Source: Pseudomonadota bacterium | GTDB taxonomy: Bacteria; Pseudomonadota; Gammaproteobacteria; Burkholderiales; SG8-39 | Assembly: GCA_025352885.1 (NCBI GenBank) | Contig: JANXRZ010000116.1 | Coordinates: 1-56,057 of the forward strand | Direction of reading: 5' to 3' | Length of the DNA stretch: 56,057 bases | Shown here: positions 1-8,617 of the stretch, piece after piece | How positions within the stretch are numbered: the stretch's first letter is position 1 | Layout: each line of letters starts with the position of its first letter | Program-made: the position numbers and the translations under genes | Notes under the pieces: generated by a model | Databases searched by the model: none | Seen by the model: only the letters and a program-made list of their open reading frames with translations | Told to the model about the DNA's origin: nothing

Positions 1-1217
1 AAAAGAAACTTCTAGCCGTAGCCGTAGCAGGCGCGCTGGCAGCCCCCGGTCTTGCGCTGGCGCAATCCAGCGTGACGATCAGCGGCATCTTCAAGATGAG
101 CTTGGACAACATCAGGATCGGTAACTTCCAGCGCGCTGGCAACAGCAACGAGACGCGTGTTGCTGATGACTCCTCGCGCATCCTGTTCAACGTTGTCGAG
201 GATCTCGGCGGCGGACTGCAGGCGATTGCCCAACTCGACTGGCGTATCCAGTTCGACCAGGGCGCGGACAACATCGGCGGTAACAACCACGTCGGTTTGC
301 GCAGCAAGACCCTCGGCCGCATCTTCGTTGGCCGTCAGGATCTGCATTACTTCAACCGCGAAAGCAACTTGACGGATCTGGCCGGCTCGCTGAAGGCTGA
401 CAGCATCTCGCTGCTCGCGTACGCAGGTGGCGGCGGAACGGCAATTGCAGCAGCAACTCGTACACCGAACGTGATTCATTACACATCGCCGAACTGGGGT
501 GGCTTTACGGTTGTTGGTGCCTACTCGACTAGCCCGAACCCTGCTGGCGCAGTTGCCGGCGTCGGCGCGGCCGGTAACGTAACGGAATCGGACATTGCCT
601 CCGGCGTCCGCCGTGGCAACGCCTGGAACATCAACCCGAACTACGAAGCTGCTAACTGGCAGATTGGTTGGAGCCATTGGAACCAGAAGAACGACGGTGG
701 CATCGGTGCGGCGCTCGCGACAAATGCAGGCGCAGATCAGCGGGCTGATCGCCTGTACGGCTCCTTCAAGATCGCCGGTTTCAAGGTTGGTCTGGCATGG
801 GATAAATCGCGCCTTAAAGCTGCAGTGGCGGGTGCCGGCGTAACGGGTATTGCATCTGCGGGCGCATTTGTAGCTGGTGGCGCTTTTGCATCAGGCACTG
901 AGCTGAGCAATCGTACCGCCTGGTCGATTCCCGTGAGCTACATCATGGGCAACAACCAGTTCCATGCTCATTACACGCGCGCTCGTGATGACCGGGCAAT
1001 TGCCGGCGATCAAGGTGCCCGCATGGTTGCGCTGTCGTACCAGTACACGCTGTCCAAGCGCACTTCGGTTGGCCTGACGTATGCGCAGATTCGCAACAAT
1101 GCAAACGCGCAGTACAACTTCTTTACCGGCGCCTCGCTGGGCAGCGCTGCTGCCAACGCAACGGTTGCTGGCGAAGATCCCCGTATGTTGGCTGGCACCA
1201 TCCGCCACGCGTTCTAA
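1..1217 (+). CDS. Gram-negative porin (5' end cut by the window)
   Basis: Outer-membrane beta-barrel porin of the Gram-negative porin (Porin_4/OmpC-like) family, which lets small hydrophilic solutes diffuse into the periplasm. The reading frame is open from base 3 and begins with KKLLAVAVAGALAAPGLALA followed by Q, a signal peptide with an ALA-Q cleavage site, so the true start should lie only a few bases upstream of the window. The GTG at 72 is internal and not the start. The mature part opens with SSVTISGIFKMSLDN, as these porins do, has many short alternating Gly/aromatic strands, and ends in HAF; the C-terminal Phe is the BAM recognition signal. Visible length is about 404 residues, normal for the family. 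A strong terminator follows directly, so transcription ends here. Pore selectivity cannot be read from the sequence. Confidence 0.93.
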   Translation, partial: KKLLAVAVAGALAAPGLALAQSSVTISGIFKMSLDNIRIGNFQRAGNSNETRVADDSSRILFNVVEDLGGGLQAIAQLDWRIQFDQGADNIGGNNHVGLRSKTLGRIFVGRQDLHYFNRESNLTDLAGSLKADSISLLAYAGGGGTAIAAATRTPNVIHYTSPNWGGFTVVGAYSTSPNPAGAVAGVGAAGNVTESDIASGVRRGNAWNINPNYEAANWQIGWSHWNQKNDGGIGAALATNAGADQRADRLYGSFKIAGFKVGLAWDKSRLKAAVAGAGVTGIASAGAFVAGGAFASGTELSNRTAWSIPVSYIMGNNQFHAHYTRARDDRAIAGDQGARMVALSYQYTLSKRTSVGLTYAQIRNNANAQYNFFTGASLGSAAANATVAGEDPRMLAGTIRHAF

Positions 1218-1259
1218 GAAAAATCAGTACAAGCCGGAGCAATCCGGCAGTTCTTCCAA

Positions 1260-1288
1260 CGGGCACCGAAAGGTGCCCGTTTTTTTTG
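1260..1288 (+). terminator. Rho-independent terminator of the porin gene
   Basis: An 8-bp perfect stem CGGGCACC / GGTGCCCG with a GAAA tetraloop is followed by eight T residues, 43 bases after the porin stop codon. This is a textbook intrinsic terminator. Confidence 0.95.
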
Positions 1289-1310
1289 GCTCGCAGCGTT
1301 ATGATTTGCC

Positions 1311-1763
1311 ATGGTCACTCCGGATAGTTCCTCACTTTCCTATGACGCTCGCGATATGCAGCTTGAGAACCGCATCGCGCTAGCGCTAGAGCCGCGCGCA
1401 GAGGTCCTCGAAGCTTACTTGTTCGGCTCCCGGTCTACAGGCCTAGCGCAGCGTCACAGCGATATAGATGTGGCGGTTTACATAAGTGACCAGGAAACCC
1501 TCGGCGGTGCATACGGTTATGCGGCGGAACTAACGGCGCATTTGATGGCGGCACTACGTACCAACGATATCGACGTGTTGGTCCTCAACCGTGCACCTCC
1601 TTTGATTTATCACCGGGTGCTGCGGGATGGTCAACGTGTGTTGGCCCGGAACCTTCGGCAGACGACAACACGCGAAGGCTACGCGTTGTCCAGATACTGC
1701 GACTATCTGCCGCAGCTCGCTAAAATCGAAGCCGCCCGCAAGGCGAGCCGTAGCGCGACATGA
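1311..1763 (+). CDS. MNT-domain nucleotidyltransferase, antitoxin-like (MntA family)
   Basis: Minimal nucleotidyltransferase of about 150 residues. It carries the complete catalytic signature GSX10DXD (GSRSTGLAQRHSDID), in which the two Asp residues bind metal. In characterised HEPN/MNT pairs the MNT protein is the antitoxin and transfers AMP to a Tyr of the HEPN partner. The next gene overlaps this one by ATGA and is a HEPN-like protein, the usual toxin partner. The ATG at 1311 lies only 23 bases after the porin terminator, and an in-frame ATG at 1356 (MQLENR) is an alternative start. No clear Shine-Dalgarno site is seen for either, so the pair may have a promoter inside the terminator region. 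The family call is firm; activity as an antitoxin is inferred from the partner. Confidence 0.82.
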   Translation: MVTPDSSSLSYDARDMQLENRIALALEPRAEVLEAYLFGSRSTGLAQRHSDIDVAVYISDQETLGGAYGYAAELTAHLMAALRTNDIDVLVLNRAPPLIYHRVLRDGQRVLARNLRQTTTREGYALSRYCDYLPQLAKIEAARKASRSAT

Positions 1764-2143
1764 TCAAGGGACAAGTGGATGCCGATGTGATCAGGCGCCA
1801 TCTGGCTGCCTTGCGCGCGGCGCTGGCGCATCTTCGCAGGCACGCCGGGCACACTGCCGCTGACCTGCGTGCAAATGCTGACCTTCGATGGACCGTTGAA
1901 CGCGGCTTGCAGCTATGCGTCCAGAACGCGCTGGATATTGCGACGCATCTCGCAGCAACGTCCGGCCTGGACTCACCCGACTATGCAACGGCAATCGGTC
2001 ACTTGTCTTCGCCTTCTTCCCCAGCGTTGGCGCGGGCCTTTCGAAAAAATTGGCAGCATGTCTTTTTCACTATCGAGTGGCTTAGATGCAGGATAACGAG
2101 CGGACAATGCGGTTCAGATCACGATCCGGCGCTGACCGCCTGA
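1760..2143 (+). CDS. HEPN-like protein (HepT/DUF86-type toxin, altered motif)
   Basis: Protein of 127 residues, translationally coupled to the MNT gene (ATGA overlap). The alpha-helical N-terminal part, including [20 protein letters not shown], matches the HepT/DUF86 HEPN fold, whose members are ribonuclease toxins. The catalytic RX4H motif is present as R95-KNWQ-H100, but the position two residues after the His, normally the Tyr that MNT AMPylates, is F102. The C-terminus after residue 103 does not look like other HEPN proteins. An A6 run at 2044-2049 sits next to the motif, so a frameshift or decay is possible. Its last bases overlap the start of coq7. The protein could be an active toxin, an unregulated variant or a degraded remnant. 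Confidence 0.62.
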   Translation: MIKGQVDADVIRRHLAALRAALAHLRRHAGHTAADLRANADLRWTVERGLQLCVQNALDIATHLAATSGLDSPDYATAIGHLSSPSSPALARAFRKNWQHVFFTIEWLRCRITSGQCGSDHDPALTA

Positions 2144-2751
2144 TTACCGAATTCGACCGCGCCTTGCGGACGGTTGCCGGCCTGCAGCCATCCGATACGC
2201 GGCCTTCGCCTGCGCGTGACATCGCCGAAAGGGGTCTGTCGGTCGCAGAGCGGGTTCACGCCGCTGCGCTGATGCGGGTAAATCATGTGGGCGAAGTGTG
2301 TGCGCAGGGCCTCTACCAAGGGCAGGCGCTGATGGCCAGGAACGATGACAATCGACGGGCACTGGAGAAGGCGGCCAGGGAAGAACGCGATCACCTTGCC
2401 TGGGGTGCCGAGCGCATTCGTGAACTCGGCGGGCGGCCAAGCTGGCTAAATCCATTGTGGTATGCGGGCTCGCTGGGAATCGGCGCAGCATCAGGCGCCC
2501 TGGGCGACCAGTGGAGTCTTGCTTTCCTGGCCGAGACTGAACGTCAGGTCGAAGAGCATCTTTCCGGCCACCTTGACCAACTGCCTCCATCCGATGGGCG
2601 CACCCGGGCGGTGGTTGCCCAGATGCGCTTGGAGGAGGGACAGCATCGGATGACAGCTGTCGGCCTGGGCGCCGCACCCATGCCGCGGCCGATCAAGATG
2701 GCCATGCGCCTGATGGCGAAAATCATGACGACGGTGGCCTACCGAGTCTGA
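2107..2751 (+). CDS. coq7: Coq7, 3-demethoxyubiquinol 3-hydroxylase
   Basis: Di-iron monooxygenase (EC 1.14.99.60) that carries out the last hydroxylation of the ubiquinone ring at the inner membrane; many betaproteobacteria use Coq7 in place of UbiF. The ferritin-like di-iron ligands are visible in order: E in [19 protein letters not shown] in the [10 protein letters not shown] stretch, and EEGQH near the end. Length (214 residues) fits the family. The start at 2107 ([20 protein letters not shown]) places the conserved [11 protein letters not shown] region at the N-terminus as in relatives; an in-frame ATG at 2086 would add seven residues. The gene begins inside the 3' end of the HEPN frame and is convergent with the cyclase gene, 16 bases downstream. 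Confidence 0.93.
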   Translation: MRFRSRSGADRLITEFDRALRTVAGLQPSDTRPSPARDIAERGLSVAERVHAAALMRVNHVGEVCAQGLYQGQALMARNDDNRRALEKAAREERDHLAWGAERIRELGGRPSWLNPLWYAGSLGIGAASGALGDQWSLAFLAETERQVEEHLSGHLDQLPPSDGRTRAVVAQMRLEEGQHRMTAVGLGAAPMPRPIKMAMRLMAKIMTTVAYRV

Positions 2752-2767
2752 GTTGGAAACAGCTTCG

Positions 2768-4087
2768 TCAGGCGGCCTCGAGAACGTAGCTTTGGACGGG
2801 CGCACTGAAGCCTTTAAGGCGCAATTCGTCACCGGGTACTAAACAAATCGAAGACGCCTCGTTAGCGACCAGTTCCCGTGTGCGCGAGTCCAAGAGGATC
2901 TCGCCGTGTTTGGCCTCAGAGCACAGCCGGCACGCCAGGTTCACCGCTGGGCCGACCGCTGTGTACTCGAGCCGGGACGCGGCGCCGATCACGCCGACCG
3001 TAGCGAACCCGCTTGCGACGCCGACCCCGACGCCTAGCTGCAATTCTGCGTCCGACCAGCGGTTCGTCACAGCAACACCGTCCACACTGATGCGTCTCGC
3101 AAGTTGCACTGCACGGTGTGCGTGGTCCTCGAAAGCAATGGGCGCCCCGACCAGAATCAGCACGCCATCGCCGGCTTGGTCTTTGATGGTCCCGCCAAAC
3201 GCCGCTGCCGCTGCGCCTACTGCGTCGTAATACTCGCGCAGGATCTGGATCACCTTCTTCGAGGACGTGCCGGCCGAAAAGGCAGTGAATCCGCGCAAGT
3301 CGCAACATACGACCGAGATTTCCAGAGTCTGTTCTTCGGTGGCGCTTTTAAGCCCGCGCTCGCTGACTAGTTTAGCGACCTGCGGCGCCAGGAAGCGCGC
3401 CATGAACTGCGCCCGTCGACCTTGGGTGACGTGGTACTGCACTGCGCCGACAAGGAATATGAGCAGCCCCACGGCTGTAGACACCGGCGCGAGATGCAGC
3501 GGAAGAACGAGACCGGAGGCCATGAACGGAGCGCCGATCAGGAACGCAATTCCACGCAGGCTTTCCGCCTTGTCGGGGCGGCGGTTGAGCATCAAAAGGC
3601 CCGACGCGGTTCCCAACACCAATGACAGTCCCAATGGGATTGCGAAAAAATAAAAAGAGACGTGCATAGAAGCATCGGGATCGCGCAACAGGTACAGAAA
3701 ATGCTCGACCCGGTGCTTCGGGAACAGGACGGACAAAACACCGTAGAGCAAGGCAAGCGCCTGGGCGACGCGCAGCATGTTGTCAGCCCCGTTCGTTCGC
3801 AATTTGCCCGCCGGGATTGTCCGGCGGACTCGGAGCAGCCATTCGTACCCGAGGACGAAGGCAAATACCTCGGGTAGCGCAAAAAGTCCATCCCAGGGAG
3901 CAATGCCATACCTTGCCCGGAGCGGTATGCCGACGAGGACATTTGCCGAAATCGAAATGCCGATGCATGCAAGGAAGCCGGCGAGGGCGCGACTGGTGGG
4001 CGACCCACGATCAGCGATGTAGAACGAGAGCGACATCGCGAGCGCCAGCAGGGACACGATGATTTGGGGCGTGTATTCGGCGTTCAT
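2768..4087 (-). CDS. Membrane-bound class III adenylate/guanylate cyclase
   Basis: Makes cyclic nucleotide (most likely cAMP) from NTP. The N-terminal 225 residues contain about six to seven hydrophobic helices, an uncommon membrane sensor module without a recognisable HAMP domain. The C-terminal catalytic domain (about residues 245-437) has both metal-binding Asp residues: CCDLRGFTAFS (D263) and KDQAGDGVL (D307). It also has the Lys before DQAGDG, Thr in LEYTAVGPAVN, and the catalytic Asn/Arg pair in VNLACRL, a pattern of class IIIb cyclases. The usual GD after YTAVG is GP here. The ATG at 4087 is preferred to the TTG at 4093. The signal sensed is unknown. A cyclic-nucleotide-binding protein lies 16 kb away (20237); any link between the two is speculation. 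Confidence 0.88.
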   Translation of the reverse strand: MNAEYTPQIIVSLLALAMSLSFYIADRGSPTSRALAGFLACIGISISANVLVGIPLRARYGIAPWDGLFALPEVFAFVLGYEWLLRVRRTIPAGKLRTNGADNMLRVAQALALLYGVLSVLFPKHRVEHFLYLLRDPDASMHVSFYFFAIPLGLSLVLGTASGLLMLNRRPDKAESLRGIAFLIGAPFMASGLVLPLHLAPVSTAVGLLIFLVGAVQYHVTQGRRAQFMARFLAPQVAKLVSERGLKSATEEQTLEISVVCCDLRGFTAFSAGTSSKKVIQILREYYDAVGAAAAAFGGTIKDQAGDGVLILVGAPIAFEDHAHRAVQLARRISVDGVAVTNRWSDAELQLGVGVGVASGFATVGVIGAASRLEYTAVGPAVNLACRLCSEAKHGEILLDSRTRELVANEASSICLVPGDELRLKGFSAPVQSYVLEAA

Positions 4088-4178
4088 GCCCAAATCTTAC
4101 AGGTTACAATTTCGCCCCCAAAACCAGTCGGCGAAACGGGCTTATGAGCGACTGCATGCTTGCGCCAAGGGCATCGCC

Positions 4179-4796
4179 TTGACGACGCTGGTGATGTTTT
4201 CGGGTGGGCTGGACAGCACGGCCGTACTGGTGCGTCTCCTGAGCGAGACGGCTGACGATTTGAGGGTTCACCATATCCGCATGGTGAACCGCGAGGGGCG
4301 GGCGGACGCAGAGCAGCGGGCCACTGATGCAATCGTCGCGTGGTGCCATGCTCACTATCGAGCATTCCAGTATTCGCAATCAACACTGGATTTTTCGTGT
4401 CTCGAGGCGATCCCGATCGACTACCTGTCGGTTGCATACGTCGCATGCCAGGTTGCGATAGATACGCCTGGTTGCGACCGGATTGCAGTGGGCACGCTCG
4501 CACGCGATTTGGATGAGATAAAACGCTCGGTTTGCGCAAACCAACGCCGCGTTTTTGCGGCGATGTACGAGTGCTATCTCACCCGCAAATTGGGTGAGCC
4601 GGCGCTCGAATGGCTCTATCCGGTGTACGCACTTACCAAGCCGCAAATCGCCTCCATGCTGCCGGCCGACCTACTTCATTTGACTTGGTCTTGCCGCAGG
4701 CCGGTCCACGAAGGGACGAACTTCAAGCCATGCGGGACGTGCAAACCCTGCGCGGCGCGGGCGAGCATTTCAGCCGCGCTCACGATCTCAATTTAG
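4179..4796 (+). CDS. QueC-like PP-loop ATPase
   Basis: N-type ATP pyrophosphatase related to 7-cyano-7-deazaguanine synthase (QueC). The PP-loop is FSGGLDSTAVL near the N-terminus. The C-terminal Cys cluster, SCRRP then PCGTCKPC about ten residues later, followed by a basic/Ala stretch, matches the QueC zinc site. I chose the TTG at 4179 because it puts the PP-loop close to the N-terminus (TTLVMFSGGLDST) and has CCAAGG a suitable distance upstream; an ATG at 4086 would add 31 residues with no family similarity and would overlap the cyclase start. No other queuosine genes are nearby, so it may act on another substrate. It lies 138 bases upstream of, and on the same strand as, the glycosyltransferase run. 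Confidence 0.72.
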   Translation: MTTLVMFSGGLDSTAVLVRLLSETADDLRVHHIRMVNREGRADAEQRATDAIVAWCHAHYRAFQYSQSTLDFSCLEAIPIDYLSVAYVACQVAIDTPGCDRIAVGTLARDLDEIKRSVCANQRRVFAAMYECYLTRKLGEPALEWLYPVYALTKPQIASMLPADLLHLTWSCRRPVHEGTNFKPCGTCKPCAARASISAALTISI

Positions 4797-4934
4797 GCCA
4801 TTTTTCAGTGTTTCCGACCTGGCTTGCGCTGTGGGAAGGGGGCGGGCAGAATCCCCTTTTGCGACCGATAATCGCCAAGCAACCGATCGAAAGAACGTCT
4901 TAGGAACCCCGCGGGGATTCCAGGGGGAGCACAA

Positions 4935-6158
4935 ATGATGTCGGGACGCAAAGACGGCCGCATCCTGATTTACAGCCATGACACGTTCGGCCTGGGCCAC
5001 CTGCGCCGGTGCCGCACGATTGCGCATGCGCTCGTGGATCGGTTCAAGCACCTGTCTGTTCTGATCCTATCCGGGTCGCCGATCATCGGCAGCTTCGATT
5101 TCAGGTCGCGAGTAGATTTTGTGCGCGTGCCCGGGGTCATCAAGCTTCGCAACGGTGAATACACGGCCCTCAACCTGCACATCGATGTCGAACAGATGCT
5201 CAAGATGCGGGCCTCCATCATCCGGCATACCGCCGAGATGTTCGATCCGGATATTTTCATCGTGGACAAGGAGCCCTTAGGCTTGCGCGGTGAGGTGCTC
5301 GAGACTCTTGAAATGCTCAAGCAGCGCGGAACACGCCTTGTGCTCGGCCTTCGGGACGTGATGGACGAACCGAAGCTGCTGGTTCCGGAGTGGCGGCGAA
5401 AAAATGTCCTGCCGGCCCTGCGTGATCTCTACGATGAAATCTGGATTTATGGCCTGCCGCAGATCTGCGATCCGCTCGAAGGCATCGCGCTTCCTACGCG
5501 AGTGCGCCAGAAAATCACCTACACTGGCTATCTCCCACGGGAAGTGTCCACTCGCGGCGCGCCGCCCCGATTGCCTGAAATCACCAAGCGCCCCTATATC
5601 CTTGTCACCACTGGCGGCGGCGGCGACGGCGAGAGCCTCATTGACTGGGTCCTGCGAGCGTACGAGCACGATGCCCTGCTGCCGTATCCTGCTTTGATGG
5701 TCTTGGGTCCGTTCATGCAGCCGGAACGGCAGGCAGAATTCATGGATCGGGCTTCCCGGCTTAAGCGCGTGGATGCAATCACCTTCCATAATCATCTGGA
5801 GACGCTTGTGGCCGGTGCGGCCGGTGTCGTGGCAATGGGTGGCTACAACACTTTCTGCGAAGTGCTATCGCTCGACAAGCGCGCGCTGATCATTCCGAGG
5901 ACGACGCCGCGTCTTGAGCAGTTCATCCGCGCTTCCAGTGCGGCCCGGCTCGGTTTGGTCAGCATGTTGAATGACGATGGAAACTATGACCCGGCGGTCA
6001 TGGCGGCGGCGCTTCGGGCACTCCCTCGGCAAAACCGCCCGTCTGAAGTAGTTGTCCCCGGCTTGCTTGAAGGATTGACCAACGTGGCCAGGCGTGTGGC
6101 GCCATGGCTCGAGCCGGTTGAAAGCGAGGCGTTGCCGGTGGTATCGCGTATCGGCTGA
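4935..6158 (+). CDS. MurG-like glycosyltransferase (COG4671 type), first copy
   Basis: Predicted GT-B glycosyltransferase of 407 residues, cytoplasmic or membrane-associated. The N-terminal motif SHDTFGLGHLRRCRTIAHAL is the nucleotide-sugar/acceptor loop of the MurG/GT28-like group. The C-terminal half has TTGGGGDGE and the donor-binding stretch MGGYNTFCEVLSLDKRALII followed by PRTTPRLEQFIRA, as in MurG (GG-NT-E ... P ... EQ). A strong ribosome site (AGGGGGAGC) precedes the ATG at 4935; ATG 4938 is also possible. It is the first gene of a tightly packed set: the next gene starts one base after its stop codon. A second member of the same family lies at 9222. The sugar and acceptor are unknown. 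Confidence 0.82.
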   Translation: MMSGRKDGRILIYSHDTFGLGHLRRCRTIAHALVDRFKHLSVLILSGSPIIGSFDFRSRVDFVRVPGVIKLRNGEYTALNLHIDVEQMLKMRASIIRHTAEMFDPDIFIVDKEPLGLRGEVLETLEMLKQRGTRLVLGLRDVMDEPKLLVPEWRRKNVLPALRDLYDEIWIYGLPQICDPLEGIALPTRVRQKITYTGYLPREVSTRGAPPRLPEITKRPYILVTTGGGGDGESLIDWVLRAYEHDALLPYPALMVLGPFMQPERQAEFMDRASRLKRVDAITFHNHLETLVAGAAGVVAMGGYNTFCEVLSLDKRALIIPRTTPRLEQFIRASSAARLGLVSMLNDDGNYDPAVMAAALRALPRQNRPSEVVVPGLLEGLTNVARRVAPWLEPVESEALPVVSRIG

Positions 6159-6159
6159 A

Positions 6160-7431
6160 ATGAGTGAAACTGCGGGCAGCCGCGTTGCATTCGTCCTCAA
6201 AGGATACCCAAGGCTTTCCGAGACATTCATTGCCCAGGAGATCCTTGCGCTCGAGCGCCGCGGCCTCCAAATCCTGATTGTTTCCCTGCGCCATCCAACG
6301 GATGGTCGTCGGCATCCGATCCACGAAGAGATCAGGGCCCCCGTCCTTTACCTGCCGGAGTACCTGCACCACGGCGTTATGCGGGTGGTGCGGGCGTGGC
6401 TCCGCATCCGTCGGCTGGCAACCTATCCCGCGCTTCGGGCCTTGTGGCTGACTGATCTGCGTAGAGATTTCAGTGCAAGCAGGATTCGAAGGTTCGGCCA
6501 GGCCTTGGTTCTTGCAGATGAACTGCCGCCCGACATCGTCTCCTTGCACGCGCATTTCCTGCATACCCCGTCTTCGGTAACCCGATACGCCGCCGCGCTG
6601 CGAGGACTGCCGTGGTCCGGATCCGCGCATGCAAAAGACATCTGGACAACACCCGAATGGGAACTGAGAGAAAAGCTTGCGTCCTGCGAGTGGCTTGTAA
6701 CTTGCACGGCCTCAAACCGTGATCACCTCGCGAACCTTGCTCCAGAGGGGACGGTGGAACTCGTGTACCACGGCCTCGATCTGGACCGGTTCCCTGCCCA
6801 CGCGGCCGGTGACGCGGCACGAACGGGTAGCACGCTGGAAAATTCAGTCACGATCCTGTCCGTAGGTCGGCTGGTCGAGAAGAAGGGGGCGGATGTGCTC
6901 CTGTCCGCGCTCGCGCGCCTGCCGTCCGCATGCCAGTGGCGGCTGGTGCTCGTAGGCGGGGGCCCGCTCGATCGGAAACTCCGGCGTCTGGCGGAAAGCC
7001 TAGGGATTGCATCGCGCGTCGAGTGGCGGGGATCGATGACGCAGACTGAATTGCTCGACGAGTACCGCGCGGCAGACATTTTCGCGCTTGCAAGCAGGGT
7101 GGCAGCAGACGGCGACCGGGATGGACTGCCTAATGTCCTGATGGAGGCGCAAACGCAGGGTCTTCCATGTGTGGCCACTCAAGTTTCGGCGATCCCCGAA
7201 CTCATCGAGCATGGCGTGACCGGGCTCCTCGTGCCGCCGGATTCACCCGACGCACTGGCCGCCGCCATTCATGAACTGATACGCGATCCGGCGTTGAGGC
7301 AAGCGTTGGGCAGTGCAGGTCAAATGAGGATGGCGAATATGTTTTCGATGAACGCCAATATCGGCAAGCTGGCCAGAAAGTTCGGATTGACCAATGAGCA
7401 TGGGAACGAGGGGGCTCTGACGGTAGTTTAA
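6160..7431 (+). CDS. GT4-family glycosyltransferase, colanic-acid type
   Basis: Retaining GT-B glycosyltransferase of 423 residues. It begins with VAFVLKGYPRLSETFIAQEI, the hallmark of the WcaL/colanic-acid-type subgroup, contains HAHFLHTPSS in the acceptor half, and has the GT4 donor domain with LSVGRLVEKKGADVLLSAL, LVGGGPL, and GLPNVLMEAQTQGLPCVAT ahead of IPELIEHGVTGLLVPP. The start at 6160 (MSETAGS) lies one base after the stop of the upstream gene, so the two are probably translationally coupled; a longer in-frame extension to 6094 overlaps the previous gene and has no support. It likely adds one sugar to the glycan built by this cluster. Confidence 0.9.
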   Translation: MSETAGSRVAFVLKGYPRLSETFIAQEILALERRGLQILIVSLRHPTDGRRHPIHEEIRAPVLYLPEYLHHGVMRVVRAWLRIRRLATYPALRALWLTDLRRDFSASRIRRFGQALVLADELPPDIVSLHAHFLHTPSSVTRYAAALRGLPWSGSAHAKDIWTTPEWELREKLASCEWLVTCTASNRDHLANLAPEGTVELVYHGLDLDRFPAHAAGDAARTGSTLENSVTILSVGRLVEKKGADVLLSALARLPSACQWRLVLVGGGPLDRKLRRLAESLGIASRVEWRGSMTQTELLDEYRAADIFALASRVAADGDRDGLPNVLMEAQTQGLPCVATQVSAIPELIEHGVTGLLVPPDSPDALAAAIHELIRDPALRQALGSAGQMRMANMFSMNANIGKLARKFGLTNEHGNEGALTVV

Positions 7432-7441
7432 AATCCGGCGC

Positions 7442-8617
7442 ATGCGCATCGCCTTCTACGCGCCCTTGAAGGCGCCTTCTCACGACGTACCTTCGGGCGA
7501 CCGGCGGGTTGGCCGCCTCCTTGTCGATGCCCTCGAGTTGGCGGGACACAACGTGCAACTGGCCTCGACGCTCCGTACCTACGAAGGTTCAGGGGATGAC
7601 GGCGCCCAGAAGAGGCTGCGGGACCAAGGCCGGCAAGAAGGTGAAAAGCTCGTCCGACATTGGCTCTTGGCCGAGCCGAACAGTCGTCCTGAAATATGGT
7701 TCACCTACCACGTGTATCACAAAGCACCCGATTGGCTCGGTCACGTAGTCTCCTCGGCACTCGGCATTCCATATGTGATCTCCGAAGCCTCATACGCACC
7801 GAAGCGAGCTGGCGGCACATGGGCGCTAGGCCATACCGCGGCCGCAGACGCGATTCGCGCGGCCTCGCTGATCGTATGCCCGATCCGACATGACGTGCCA
7901 TGTCTCGAGCCGCTCATGTCGACCGGCGGCCGAATCATGGTCCTCCCGCCATTCCTGGAACCTTCACCCTACGCGAATGCGAGAAAGGTCCGTCTCGTAC
8001 ATCGGCAAAAGCTTTCTGCAGAGCATCGCCTGGATCCGGACATTCCTTGGATCATTGTGGCGGCAATGATGCGACCAGGAGACAAAACTGCCTCATACCT
8101 CGAACTTGCGGCCGTGCTTAGAAAACTTCGTGACTTGCCTTGGCAGCTTCTGGTCGTCGGAGACGGTGATGGTCGCAACCAGATTGAGGGCGCAATGGAG
8201 GAAGCCGCCCCGGGCAAGAGCCGCTTCCTGGGAGAGCGGCAGTCACACGAGGTAGCGGAGACCTATGCGGCAGGCGACCTGACGATCTGGCCAGCGGTTA
8301 ATGAAGCGTATGGCATGGCCCTGCTTGAAGCCCAGGCGGCCGGCATCCCAGTTGTTTCCTACGCGATCCGTGGGGTACCGGACATTGTCCGACACGGGGT
8401 CACTGGCCTACTTGCGCCTGCTGGAGATCCGGAGGCCTTGGCGGATTGTTGCCGTGAACTGCTCACCGACGAGTCACGAAGGCGCTCGATGAGCGACGAA
8501 GCAGCGAGATTTGTGAATACGGAGCGCAGCGTGGCCCGTGCGTCGCAGGCTCTTGATGACGCGCTTGCCTTACTGAAGGGACGGGTTGCGTACAACGCAG
8601 TTCCCGCATCACGATGA
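7442..8617 (+). CDS. GT4-family glycosyltransferase, second copy
   Basis: Second retaining GT-B enzyme (391 residues), only distantly similar to its neighbour. The N-terminus MRIAFYAPLKAPSHDVPSGD carries the usual Rossmann start of GT4 proteins; the donor domain shows LLVVGDGDG and the EX7E motif in NEAYGMALLEAQAAGIPVV, followed by GVPDIVRHGVTGLLAPAGD. The start codon is ten bases after the preceding stop, and its 3' end overlaps the phosphatase gene by four bases (ATGA), so it belongs to the same transcript. Donor sugar and acceptor are not predictable. Confidence 0.88.
   Translation: MRIAFYAPLKAPSHDVPSGDRRVGRLLVDALELAGHNVQLASTLRTYEGSGDDGAQKRLRDQGRQEGEKLVRHWLLAEPNSRPEIWFTYHVYHKAPDWLGHVVSSALGIPYVISEASYAPKRAGGTWALGHTAAADAIRAASLIVCPIRHDVPCLEPLMSTGGRIMVLPPFLEPSPYANARKVRLVHRQKLSAEHRLDPDIPWIIVAAMMRPGDKTASYLELAAVLRKLRDLPWQLLVVGDGDGRNQIEGAMEEAAPGKSRFLGERQSHEVAETYAAGDLTIWPAVNEAYGMALLEAQAAGIPVVSYAIRGVPDIVRHGVTGLLAPAGDPEALADCCRELLTDESRRRSMSDEAARFVNTERSVARASQALDDALALLKGRVAYNAVPASR

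Noticed and set aside
3-72. GTG at 72 as the porin start
   Set aside because: The frame upstream encodes a clear signal peptide, so the GTG is an internal codon and the gene starts before the window.
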